DNA of 64,000 bases from Hymenochaete sp. R1 (lineage: Eukaryota > Basidiomycota > Agaricomycetes > Hymenochaetales > Hymenochaetaceae): the NCBI GenBank assembly GCA_019400425.1, contig JAFREE010000098.1:27472-91471 (forward strand), given 5' to 3'. This document shows, in pieces, positions 45,168 through 56,112 of the stretch. The translations under genes were made by a program, and so were the position numbers. Numbering within the stretch: position 1 is the first letter of the stretch; each line of letters begins with the position of its first letter. The notes beneath the pieces were generated by a model, which was not told the origin of the DNA, searched no databases, and worked only from the letters and a program-made list of their open reading frames with translations.

Positions 45168-46130
45168 CTAAGTCGAGTGCCTCTTCCTCTTCGAAACCTC
45201 TCCAGCAGTAGTACTATTAGTGAGACTCGAAGGTCCTTCACCCACATCAGTTCTCCTCTTACTACTTCGACTGCCACTGCCGCCACTGCCACCTGTTGGT
45301 GCTTTAGACCCACCAGGAGTCGCGTTTCGCTTCATCCCATCCACAGTGATAAATGCAAAAAGGACTGTGCGCGTGTTGAACTCCTCTTCCCATTCCTTCA
45401 ATTTCTTCCACTTGGCTCTGGACTCTTTCGAAACTTCGAGGAGGCCGGGTATGATATCCATAGACAGACGGTGTGATTCTGGGAGATCAGGAATGAGGAT
45501 GGAGTGAAGCGATGTGAAGTCTTCCCTAGAAGGGTCTGTCGCTGGGTCCACAAGCAGAAGCCTTTCTAAGAGCGCCTTCTTGGTATTCTCATCGCCATGC
45601 CATCCGTATTTGGAGGCCCAGCCTGACGTCCCCAGCTTGAGCCCCAACACAGCTCTCAGATCCGTCCGTGCCTCCAGAAACAACTGCGCGATATGATTTC
45701 TCTCCTTGGTCCTCGTCTTTTCCCTCTTAGACTTGTCCCTCGTCGCGACCAAGCTGTATTGCAGATACTGATCCAGAAGTATCTCTGCGATATGCAATCC
45801 ATGTTCATGCTTCTGGAGCTCTACGGAACTGATATGAGACCTGTCCTCTCCAATCTCGTTCATCATCGACAGGTAAGGATCGAAAGCCTTTGATAAATCC
45901 TCTTTCTTCTTCTTAATCCTCTGCCATGGATACGTGCTGAAATCCCCTGTAGGGCCCTGCTGAATAATCTCGTCGAGCCTTCCGCGGTCTTCGTCAATGA
46001 TTCTGTCTATGTGCGCTTTGTGAACAGCGAGTATACGGCGATTATTGTCTATCGCAAACCCGGACGCTTGGGAGGATTGAGGTCCTTGTTCCAAGCTGCC
46101 CTGAGCTTCTTGGCTCGGGTTAATAGACAT
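45168..46130 (-). CDS. Family member F: intronless paralogue
   Basis: 320 residues, start ATG 46130 (MSINPSQEAQ). Same blocks as E: EIIQQGPTGDFSTYPWQRIKKK, QKHEHGLHIAEILLDQYLQYSL, ERNHIAQLFLEARTDL, GTSGWASKYGWHGDE, MDIIPGLLEVSKESRAKWKKL, FAFITVDGMKRNA. The tail carries a Gly/Ser stretch (GGSGGSGSRSSKRRTD) and ends SKRKRHST. Intronless; function unknown. Confidence 0.87.
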   Translation of the reverse strand: MSINPSQEAQGSLEQGPQSSQASGFAIDNNRRILAVHKAHIDRIIDEDRGRLDEIIQQGPTGDFSTYPWQRIKKKKEDLSKAFDPYLSMMNEIGEDRSHISSVELQKHEHGLHIAEILLDQYLQYSLVATRDKSKREKTRTKERNHIAQLFLEARTDLRAVLGLKLGTSGWASKYGWHGDENTKKALLERLLLVDPATDPSREDFTSLHSILIPDLPESHRLSMDIIPGLLEVSKESRAKWKKLKEWEEEFNTRTVLFAFITVDGMKRNATPGGSKAPTGGSGGSGSRSSKRRTDVGEGPSSLTNSTTAGEVSKRKRHST

Positions 46131-49100
46131 CGTGAAGGACCAAAAGATCTGATGGCGGGAGATTGGAATGGGGGGAAGCGAAGGATGGGGAGTTGCAAGT
46201 TACAAATGCTGACTTATAAAAGAATCCCACTGAATGCTAGGCTAGGTGCGCTCTTTCCTTGTTGCCAAAAAGTGGATTATTATGCATATCGAGTCTAAAG
46301 GGCCGGAAGTATACATCCGCGAAGGTAAAAACTGCTAATATACTTATTTGTTGTGTTTTATTCCAAAGTCTAATCAGATGCAAAGTCTGCTTGTTCGCTA
46401 CGATTTGAGCGGAATCATACGTGCTACAAACTTCCAGTTTAGGGCAACGCTATCGAAAGGAAGACTAAGCACGGGAGTACATATATTAGTACATAGCGAA
46501 AAATGTGGTGAGATATCTCGACCATGGGCCCAGAGAGGCCTTCGAAAGCGAAAGTGTCTCTGCAATACTTTGTATCGAGTCCAAACGCGGACCGGAGATG
46601 ACCAAATGAACGAGAACATCGAAGGTTTCACATGAAAGAAAGGCTCAAACCTAATGTTAACGACATTCGATCCCGATATACACTTTGACCGAGATGATTT
46701 CCTCTTCTTCCTTGCCCCACAACGTGAAGTCACTTCCGTTCCGGACCATCCTGCGCTTCCAGAACTGTAAATAAAAGAGGCTCGGAAGCTCGGGGCGATC
46801 TACTCGGATCTCGGATTCGGAGGCTCGGAGTCCGGGGAAATGGGTGCGGAGGATGTGGGATGCGGGAATAAAGCGTATATGGCGCTGTTCATACCGTTCT
46901 CGTTACTGCCGTCGTCATTTCCTATCTCATTTTCAAAATCGGGAATGGTGGGAGAATTCTGAATGAATTGAAGGTGACCACGAGTTACATATAGGACAGA
47001 TCTCGCCCCTCAGGCTGAACCTGATTGACCCGGCGGTTTGCGATGAGAAATGCTTCAAGTTGGTGTGCGTGAAATTAAATATGGTGAGAAGTCGGAGAAC
47101 AGGTCAAGTGTGAGGTCATAAGTTATAAAGTACGGTTTTATGCGGCGATATTGGCCAGATGATGCATAGGTTCCAGTGGGTGCGGCGAGAACTGTAGACC
47201 GCGACGCGGAGCTTTGATCATAAGGCATACTCTAAGGGAGGTCTCGTCTGAATACCGCCAGCAGGACTCCGGCATATCTGGTCATAGGTTCGGATGCTTT
47301 CTTTTCTGAGCGAGAGTTTGTTTCCTATCCTTATTTCTCGCGCAGGATATGGATACACAGGCTTGAAACCTCGGTGTTCGGCGGTCGGGTCCCTCGAGCT
47401 TTCCCCGCGGTCCACATGGATCCTCGAAATAAGAAGATACGCATTTTAAACACGATCGTCATAAGCACACGGCACGGTCTCTATTGAACGCACTTGCAAG
47501 TCGTGAACGAATGATGACGTCCTGCGTTTACTAGTTCCCATAGCTATTGGTTACAGTATTGGGTACTGGAAATGCGAGAACCTTCGGAGCTTCCGGATGG
47601 CGGAGAATAAGCTCAATCAGGAGCATCTGGGAGCCCTGCGGTTTGAGTTTCGGCGAGCTTGATAGCGAACTTTCTTATTGAGTTGTGAATAGATGAGATA
47701 CCGGGCCTTGTTCATAAGAGGAGTCATTGGAGGGTCTTTCGTGCGACACGGAGCGATCGGTGTGGAAAGAGGTGGCGATATCGATGTGGGGATTGAGCAC
47801 TGAGAAATAGACGACGAATGCCGCTGTGCCTGGGACTTTGTGAATAGTGGTTGGAATGAGTTCAAAAAGCTTAGATAGGGATTCGAATCGAAAAAAGCGT
47901 TCTTGAACGATGCGACAACATAGATTCGGAAACCTCTTCCCATCTCCTTTAACCCCCCGTTTTCCGCACAAGAAAGTGACGCATCTTTCTCCCGCTCATC
48001 GGAGTCTGCGAGTGACGCGATACTGAGTTGAAGGAGGGGTTATCGTCGGTGTTGACGTCAGCGGCAGCGCCATGAGTATACGGGCGCTTCTTGCCGAAGG
48101 GTCGGAGCCTTTGAGGCATATCGGGCTCGGGAAAAGGCGATGGGCGTAGGTTGCTAGTGGGAGAAAAAGCGAGAGGAAAGGAGCGAAGGAAGGCCGATTT
48201 GGGAATGGTTTTCTTCGTCATCGGTACCCCGCTAAAGCATTCTCTTTGCAAGTATCGCATTTGAACTGGAACATGTTCACGACTTTTTTATCGTCTTTAC
48301 GCACCTATGCGTAACAAATGGAGAGTACGGCATTAGTAAGGGCTCTTTCTCTGAAAGCTATACCTTCGGTATGAAAAGAGGAGGCGGCTTTGACGTACCG
48401 CTATGCATGCACATTCTCTCGCCGTCTTGTGCCTATGTTCCGAGCTTGTCTTACACTCGCTACTCATGCAATCCGTGCGGTTCCCGGAATAGTACCGTAA
48501 GACGTAATGCTGTTTTTTTGGATACTGGTCAGCGGAGAAATTCTTCTCAACCCATTTTTCTTTGTTGCTTGAGCATGGGGAAACGAAAGAAGGACAAGGA
48601 TGAAGGAAAGCGAGAGGATGTTCTAACCTGACAGCCCCGGTAATAGTCTCCTAGACTTTGGGTGAAGACGGGTTAGCGAAAGGCATGGAAGGTGGGTGGA
48701 ATGGCGTACCACTCGTACGTGCACATCTGCAAGCACTTCAGTAGCTCTGATTCAAGTGCAATACGCGCTCCTTTTCCTCAAGCTCGAAATCGCTCAGTTG
48801 GCGCCGGATTCGAGGTTGTACCTCGAGTGATAGGTGTCGATATGATAAGGGGCAAAAGTGAAAGAGAATAGTGAGCTTTAGACCCTGGACCTAGAGCACG
48901 ATGACGACGGCGAATGCGAGTGCGTAGTAAGGAAGCAAGGAGAAAGACCTGTGCAGATGAAGTGCTGACTTCGTGTAAGTGCTGATATACTCCCCTTTTT
49001 ATAGGGTTGTCCCGGGAAAACTCCCGGCAAACAAGCGCAAACTGAACAGCCTTCTCTAGCCTCTTGCCTTTCTTGCCCCTCCTCACCGGAAAAAGAAGAA

Positions 49101-49540
49101 TCTCAAGAAAACGATCTCAGAGAAAAATGCGGGGAAGGGGCAGGCAAGTCGGCCAATCATCCCGCGCATATCCGAGTTGCCGCTATTGTCTCTTATGATT
49201 CAAATCTGAGATAATGGAGAGATAATCAAGGGGCAATTTCACCAGCAGCCGCATACGTCATTTCTGCTTCTTCCTTTTCTCTTGCCATTTCGACAACGAA
49301 TCTACGTAACAGCTCTTACGTGAGATTGCGACTTGGGCAGAAATATCAAACTTGTCTGGAAAAAAAAACTACATCTAAGCTTACTGAGGCAGCAGTTTGG
49401 AAATCTTGATAACATTGGGGAGGTATGCATTCTAATTGAGTGATGCTCGTGGTCTATGATATCAATACGTTACGTGAAGAAAATAACAAGAGGTGTTTCG
49501 AAGAATATCCAATCCTAAAGAGTCGCCGACTAAGCCAACT
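46131..49540. other. Gene-poor 3.4 kb
   Basis: Upstream region of F with the duplicated actcgg-rich segment (46765-46850). Beyond it only short frames: 47218-47415 minus, 47675-47971 minus (FVVYFSVLNPHIDIATS) and 47949-48260 minus (SGVPMTKKTIPKSAF). No exon chain or family could be supported; some may be remnants of degraded genes. Confidence 0.4.
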
Positions 49541-50765
49541 TTACCGAGTGGCCTTTCGTTTCCTGACGCCAACCTCAGCAGCAACGTTTCCCGACCCCCA
49601 GCCAAAGAATCTATTCGCAGCCCCTCTTGCGAAAATCTCCCCGAACCCAAGCATGACACCGTTCACGAACGGTAGCAAAAGGTTGATGGAAAGGCTTGAT
49701 ATGAGCGCGATGACTCGCGAACGGGTAGACAAGCGAGAGTCAAAGATCGAGAGTGTTGTCGATGGTGGAATTGGCTGATGAGGTTGGGAATGTGTCGAGT
49801 GGTGGGCCGAATGTGTAGAAAGCGAACGGGAGTGATGTACGGCTGCTGATGACGAGTGTTGCGCTTTGGCGGGTCCAAGCGTTGTGTGCGTTGGGGCGGA
49901 GACGCGTTTGGTGTTGGGTTGGGATGACTCAGAGGGGGTGTTGGACTTGGACGTTTCGTGTTCTGGGTAGGAGAGTGAAGGGTAGGAGGAAGCCATAGAC
50001 GAAGGGACATCCTCGTGGTCAATTTCGGTCCAGCGCTGGCTGTGCTCGAGTGTTGAGCTCTGCACCAGAATGAGAGTTTCATCAGTCAGGACTACTGCTG
50101 CGGTCTTGAAAGAGTGGAGGATACTGACCTCTGATACATGTGCATCCTTAGCATGTCCCGGCGAGGGCTCACCACTAACAACATCCCTCACGTCCGCCGG
50201 ACTGGGCGACCCAGGATACCCACCTTTCCCCTTTCCTTTCTCGACTTGCTCACCATGAGTCTCTACCACCACCTCTTCCACACCCGCCTCCGTATTATCA
50301 AACAAAGGATTTGGCGGTCCCTTCAGGCCAGTCTCTCCTGCCCCCTCTTCCTCTTTCACCCATGACAAGCCCGTCGCCTCCCTCTCCTCTGCAATTTTCT
50401 TCCGGCGTTCCTCGGCTTCCGCACGCTGGATTGCAGACCCCGCCTTCCACCTGTCTTCAATTTCCGCACGTTCGGCTTCGTGTGCGGAAAGCGTTGAGGA
50501 TGAGACGAGGGCGTCGGTAGAGACGACAACGTTCTCCCCCGTTTCGGCGCCTTCGGTCTCAGAAGGTTGTTGTACATTCGGATGGACTGCCTCAGGTGCC
50601 AACTGTTGCTGCGGAGGAGGTTGGAACGCTGTAGAGAGCGCAGACTATTCCATGTAAGAACCGAACGACAACAAAAAACCGACGAAGGTCAGCAAGCTAT
50701 TCAAAAGAGCATTTTCGTAGGCATCGTACCTGAAGTAGGTCCTGTTGAGTGTCGTCTTCAGTCAT
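49541..50765 (-). CDS. MIM1: Mitochondrial outer-membrane import factor Mim1/Tom13
   Basis: Subunit of the MIM complex that inserts alpha-helical proteins into the mitochondrial outer membrane. Two exons: 50765-50730 (MTEDDTQQDLLQ) and 50644-49541. The family mark is the C-terminal membrane segment: SRVIALISSLSINLLLPFVNG followed by VMLGFGEIFARGAANRFFGWG, closely matching the SINL.LPF.NG..LGFGE core of TOM13/MIM1. The ATG at 50765 was chosen because the 50644 acceptor gives continuous frame; the longer frame in exon 2 has only a TTG near 50602. About 379 residues, far longer than yeast Mim1 (about 113). The extra N-terminal part is disordered, acidic, then Ser/His-rich (HSSSAAVHHSRSLSTHS). 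Confidence 0.85.
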
Positions 50766-52972
50766 ATTTGGATCAGAGAAGTCGTGAAAACGAGCTAAAG
50801 GCAGAGTTCGAGGAAGTCAAGAAAGAAAATAAGAGAGCCGAAGAAGCCGAAGTGAAAGAGCCAAAGGCGGCTGCGCGCGCGAGTCGGGCGACTTCAGACT
50901 TCCCACACTTCTTCTTCCGACTCTCATCCTGGGTTTGCATCGTCAGTTTGGACGACGAAATTATGCGGAATGGCTAGTTTACCTACTCACCTCTTGCTGC
51001 AGCCGTTGAGGATCAAACAGTCGGGTGTAAGTGGCATAGGCAAGATAACCTCTCGGCCTCGGAAACAATCAGTCATATCCCCAGCAGAACGGCTTCACTC
51101 GGAGTATATCTCGCAGTTGCGTAACCGTGATAGTCAAAGCAGATTCGTATGGAGTAAGGTGTTTATGGAATGAGGGCTTTGGGCTCGAACAAAGCTGACC
51201 CTTCCAAAAATGAGTATCGAGATGGGGCGATCGGATAGATATTTGGAGATGCAAAGCGGTGGCGACTTCGGACGGTCGGAGTCAACTAGAAGGGAGAAAC
51301 ACCAGTTTTGCAACCTCCTTAACATGGAAGATTTGAATTGATAGAAGGCTTACAGCTCTTCTTTACCAGACGATTACTTCTTTATACTCGATCCCCCATA
51401 CTCAAGAACACCGGCCTTCCCATTTGCATCTACTCCGGTGACCGACACTTGCCCCCCCTCCCCCGGGTGGCCCTGGCACCGAGTCTTCATTCTCCAAGAA
51501 CACACACGGGGAGTCGAATTTTTGCATATGGTATGAGCGCGGCGGATTCCGTTCGTGGCGACCCTCACTCGGCACAACTTTGGTAACGACAAGAAGGTTA
51601 CCCTCTTCTCGCACCTAACTGTTATATCGAACTTGGACACCCTCATCTTCCTTTCCCATAAATAGTAAGAGCTATAGGATCAAGAACAATGATATTCCTC
51701 AGCTCAAAAAGAAAATCGCTGAGTATGACATCTTCTCTCGTTCTCAACTTATAACGCTCACTTTTGCAATGCTCTGGTCCAGGGGTATCGTGCTGGAAGT
51801 CCCGCATAATATGGATATGTCTCGAAGCTTTTGAAAGAAAATAAAGGCGTTGGACTGTTTCTCAAAGCTTCTTACTCGGGCCCCTCGCAACCTCCTTCTG
51901 GTGACTTTACGTGCGGCGAAGAGTGTAAAACTGTTGTCGAGGCCTGTGTCACGATGCGAAGCCGTATTTTGGAGATACAGAAAAGAGTATGATACTCCCA
52001 AGAGTGATCTTCGTCCTTCTTTTCTGACGTACAAAGACAACGAGGCTTATGCGTTCCTAGACCTATATATTCAAGTAAAAAAAATGCGAGCGACCTTATC
52101 TTCCTCTTGGGTTTTCTGTATTTGAAGGGCTCCAGGCCGAGCTACTTTGAGCTCGCGTCTCATACTGTAGGTTTGCGAAATGTATGTATAACCAGTTAGA
52201 GGAGAGCGGTATATGTCCTTATCAGCAGGAATTGAAGAGGTATCTTGTTAATCTCTGCGGACAAGATACCTTTCGTGGACTCTGGCCGTTAGCTGCCGTA
52301 GGTCGATACTGTTCGTAGTGTAACATATAGCCAGGGGTAGGAGCTATAGCGTAATCGGTTGTCCCATAAGAGCGGTCCACTTACGAATGGATTGAAAGCA
52401 GACAGACGGAAAGTGCACCAGGCCATATTGAATATCCTAGCAAATGGTGGCTGCCGTATTTTACTCAGAATGGTGAAGCTTAACCTTGAAGGGACCGTCG
52501 TTGTTCTGCGTTCTGAAGCGCTGTTTTGGTCCGCTCGCCCTTAAATTTCAAATCATTGAGAACCTTCTTTCTAATCTCCAATTAATAGCGTAGACGGTTC
52601 TATTGAGGAAGTGACTAGGAAATAGATGCACGCATGAATTATCGAGAAAATCCCTCGATTGAATCCTTTTAGTAAAATGCTCGATGTGGCGAAAAGGGAG
52701 GGGACAAACATGGCAAAACAAGGCAAGACGAAGCGTCGCCCGAACTTCCTTCCTTCCTCTGCTGCTCATCATCTTTAGCGAAAATATTTGCAATAACGTC
52801 GTCTTCCTCGTCGCCTTGCCCCATTTTCTACAGGCTTCAACTCGATGAAGCTCGCCACCGGAAGTAGATCTGGTCACCGGCCTTCAGCCTGGGATCTTGC
52901 TGACTACTGACTCTTGACTACGGCCCTTTTTATCTCGGGATATAAATTGATCACTGGCTCCAGCCACAATCA
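50766..52972. other. Gene-poor 2.2 kb
   Basis: No supported gene. Short frames in all phases lack conservation. It includes the promoter of the WY-EHIP protein 2 gene and possible remnants I cannot identify. Confidence 0.45.
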
Positions 52973-53860
52973 ATGAACATCCTTTCTCGTTCAATCTTCG
53001 CCATCAGCGTCCCCACTCGCACTTGTATCTCCACTCGACTTCTATCGTCTGCATCCATAACTCCTACGATGCCAACAGAAGAAAGCAAGGGTCTTTTCCT
53101 CGTCTTCACCGTCCCAGGACCCAAAGTCTCCGACGAAGAGTACCATGATTGGTACGAGAACGAGCACATCCCCCAGCGTACTGCTCTCTCTTCCTTCCAC
53201 TCAGCGACACGCTACAAAGCCGAGCCTTTCGGCCCACCCGTTAACGCCGCTGCCGCCTCCAAGAAATCCGACACCGAGCCCGAGCCTATAGTCTGGGCCG
53301 CGACATACGAGCTGCCCTCTCTCGACGTCCTCGAGTCGAAGGAGTACAAAGACCTCGGCGCAAACCGCTCCGAGCGCGAGTCCGGCATTATTAAACGTAT
53401 CGCTCGCCTCGAGCGTCGTCAGTACAAGCTCATCGAGCGCGCGCCTACCACCGTCAACCCTTCCTTTGCCTCCAAGGGCCGCCGACTCGCCCCGGGTAAC
53501 GTCTCCATCCTTGCATCGACAGACTTGCCCGAGGGAGACAAAGAGGCCGAAGAGGACTTTCATAGATGGTATGACGAGGAGCATATCCCGATGCTGATGA
53601 AGGTGCCGGGATGGTTGCGCTCGAGGCGTTTCGAGCTGGTTAGCACGGGTGCCTCTGGATCGCAGTATGATACGGAGAAAGGAGGGGAGAAGTATAAGAG
53701 CCCGCCAAAGTTCATTTCGGTAAATGAATTTGAGAAGGATGGATTTATGGATAGTAAGGAGTGGAAGGAGGCGGGCTCGACAGACTGGAGAGCGAAGGTT
53801 CAGAAGTATGTGCATAACCCGGAAAGGCTCAAGCTAACGGTGACAAAGTCGCTCAAGTAA
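52973..53860 (+). CDS. WY-EHIP double-barrel protein 2, likely mitochondrial
   Basis: Intronless, 295 residues from ATG 52973. Paralogue of the gene at 42170-42973: YHDWYENEHIPQR and FHRWYDEEHIPML, SFHSATRYK, PGWLRSRRFEL. It differs by an N-terminal extension (MNILSRSIFAISVPT, STRLLSSASITP) rich in Arg/Ser with no acidic residue, typical of a mitochondrial presequence; a second ATG at 53069 (MPTEESK) would give a cytosolic form. Function unknown; dimeric alpha/beta-barrel fold inferred. Confidence 0.78.
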   Translation: MNILSRSIFAISVPTRTCISTRLLSSASITPTMPTEESKGLFLVFTVPGPKVSDEEYHDWYENEHIPQRTALSSFHSATRYKAEPFGPPVNAAAASKKSDTEPEPIVWAATYELPSLDVLESKEYKDLGANRSERESGIIKRIARLERRQYKLIERAPTTVNPSFASKGRRLAPGNVSILASTDLPEGDKEAEEDFHRWYDEEHIPMLMKVPGWLRSRRFELVSTGASGSQYDTEKGGEKYKSPPKFISVNEFEKDGFMDSKEWKEAGSTDWRAKVQKYVHNPERLKLTVTKSLK

Positions 53861-54107
53861 ATCGGGGAGAAAGTGAGGCGTGTTTCTTTTTTGCTATGAT
53901 CGAAATATCGGGAGCTTACGACCAGACAAATAGGTCAGCTTAGTTAGATGCCGGTCATTCATTGTACAAGCTGTTCACGAATCTCTGAAAAATTGTAGTA
54001 GAAATAATTAACAAGATAAATAACATTGTAAAGAATGATTGAATATTAAACTGAAAATGGATATTAGAATCACTAAAATCAATCTCAGAACAAGCACGCT
54101 TGCGTAC
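53861..54107. other. Convergent 3' spacer
   Basis: AT-rich (53990-54080); no gene. Confidence 0.5.
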
Positions 54108-55877
54108 TCAAAACTTCCTTCCTCCCCGTTTCAAAGGTTGCCTCACACCTCTCATAGATCTCCCTGGCACGCTTCCACCTTGCTTCCGCCCAGTACCATT
54201 CACATTAGAGTCTGAATCCGAGTCTGAATCCGAGTCCGACGGCCTCCGCTTCTTCCTTGGTGGCGCATGAGAATAAGCCTCTGTCTGAGACTGAGATCCC
54301 GATCTTGAGTTTGCCACTACATCCCCATTCCGAGAATCGACAGCGGACGTTAGGGGAGAACTCGGTCGGCTCGCCACCGATTCTCTCATTTGTGGTATCT
54401 CGATTTTTTTATCGCGTACACCACCGCTGCCACCATTCGCCACATCTCTTGATTCTGTGCCCTCTATCTCCTCGGATTCACTCTCCGTTGCAGAATTGTC
54501 GCTTGATTTTCCCGCATTCAAGAGGGGTTCTTGAGCTTGAGTGGGAGGAAGATCCTGATGCACCGGGAAAGGTGGTGACCGAGATCGTAGTTGAGTCCGA
54601 TGATTGCTTTGAAGATTGCTTGTATCGAAATGCGTCGAACCGAGCGATAGAGAACTGCGTTCGTCTACGGATTTCTGGTGCGCTACACGAATCGGAAAGG
54701 AAGATTGTAATGTTGAGGGTGCATCAGAGATTGTTAATGGTGTTGAATCGTCTAGCTGTGAGGATCTCAGTGCACGGAGCGCTGCTAGAGGCGCTTCGAG
54801 ATCCACGTCAACATTAGCAGCGGTAATAGGTGCTATCAACCATGGTACGAGTATGGGGAGACAGGTGAGCTCAAAGTGTCTGGAAACAAATACGCATATG
54901 CTCGATGATACTCACGCAGAGAATCAGCAAAGCCAAGAAGCGATGCGATGCGTGCCAAAGCGCTAGCCGTCTGCGGACGAGTTAAGGTCTGCTTGACATG
55001 AATATCGAGGCTTCTTCGCGCCGATCTCCCAACTTTGTCCACTGCCTATGGGATTGAAAAGTCGATATTCCAAAAAAAAAGATATTGCACATCTTAACGC
55101 TTACTTTCTGAAGGTCAGCTTCATCTAACTCGCTAACGGGATCGGCGGTCGAAAATGCAACGTGTGTCATACTGATAAGTGGGAGGATGAGCTGCTTGGA
55201 AAGGAGTGCCGCGGAGGTCTTTGGTCCTAGACGATACGTCTCCCATCTAAACTTGAATTCATCAAAGTCGAGCTCAAAAGCTAGATCCTTGTTAAACGCA
55301 AATTTACAAGTCGGTGTATCATTCACGTACAGTCCCGAAGAGCGACTTACAGCATCTCGAGATTCCACAACTTCAAAGCTCGCATCGGAAATACCCTTCA
55401 AGGAGTGACCTGCAGAAATCAAAGCTTTCAAATGATTGACAGCTTCTTTCTCAGTGGACACGGGTATGCTTGAGTTGCAAGTGTTCCATCTTCGAGTTAG
55501 CTGTTTTACATTGAGAACTGTGAAGTGTCCCAGATATGAAATGGTAAAAAAATGACTGATATGAACGACACCGAAGCATAAGTTGATGTTTGATTACTCA
55601 CCTTCGGCCCAAACCGTCTTTGTGTCCGTAATGAGGAGACAACATGATGGAGAGCAGTCAAATTTCTGCAAGTAAACGGTGAAAATTACATAACTCAGCC
55701 GAGTTGGAAATACGATAGATGTAAAGCTCACTATTAGATAGGGTGTTGATGATGAGTTATCCACTCGAACAAGCCATGGTTTGTCTACAAGAAGACTCGC
55801 GTGCTCCTTTCTTAGTACTATTCAGCACGAACTTCACCAAGAGAAATGCCTTGGCGCACCTCGGTGAACTCCTCCAT
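54108..55877 (-). CDS. NHEJ1: XLF/Cernunnos-like non-homologous end-joining factor
   Basis: Bridges DNA ends with XRCC4-Lig4 in NHEJ. About six minus-strand exons. Exon 1, 55877-55838, encodes MEEFTEVRQGISL; exon 2 continues DKPWLVRVDNSSSTPYLI, then KFDCSPSCCLLITDTKTVWAE, LNVKQLTRRWNT and EKEAVNHLKALISAG, the XLF head. FKFRWETYRLGPKTSAALLSKQLILPL precedes the stalk helices. The C-terminus is a disordered, Ser/Glu-rich tail with PRKKRRPSDSDSDSD and a basic end (RQPLKRGGRKF), matching the Lys-rich C-terminal Ku-binding tail of XLF by position. Named by motif resemblance to human XLF; fungal Nej1 orthology is likely. Confidence 0.75.
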
Positions 55878-56112
55878 GACCGCTTGTCAGTATATGCGAG
55901 TAGCTGAGCACGATTTCGTGTCGAGAACGGGCTTGAAAACAGTATTAATGGTACAAAATTCCTGCGCTTGAGGTGGACAGCTGGTGGCTCAACGGTAAGA
56001 AGTCGCAACCACAAGAACTTGAAGAGAAAGGGCGGCGGTAACCGACGGAGATCGGCGCATCGATTACCCAATCCGTCAGTGTCGCCTCTCCTCTCTGACC
56101 TCACCCACCATC
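55878..56112. promoter_or_regulatory. Divergent promoter XLF / FHA-G-patch
   Basis: 235 bases between two divergent ATGs; no other feature. Confidence 0.45.

Noticed and set aside
54257..54817. 186-codon plus frame
   Set aside because: Antisense to the C-terminal tail of the XLF-like gene; no homology.
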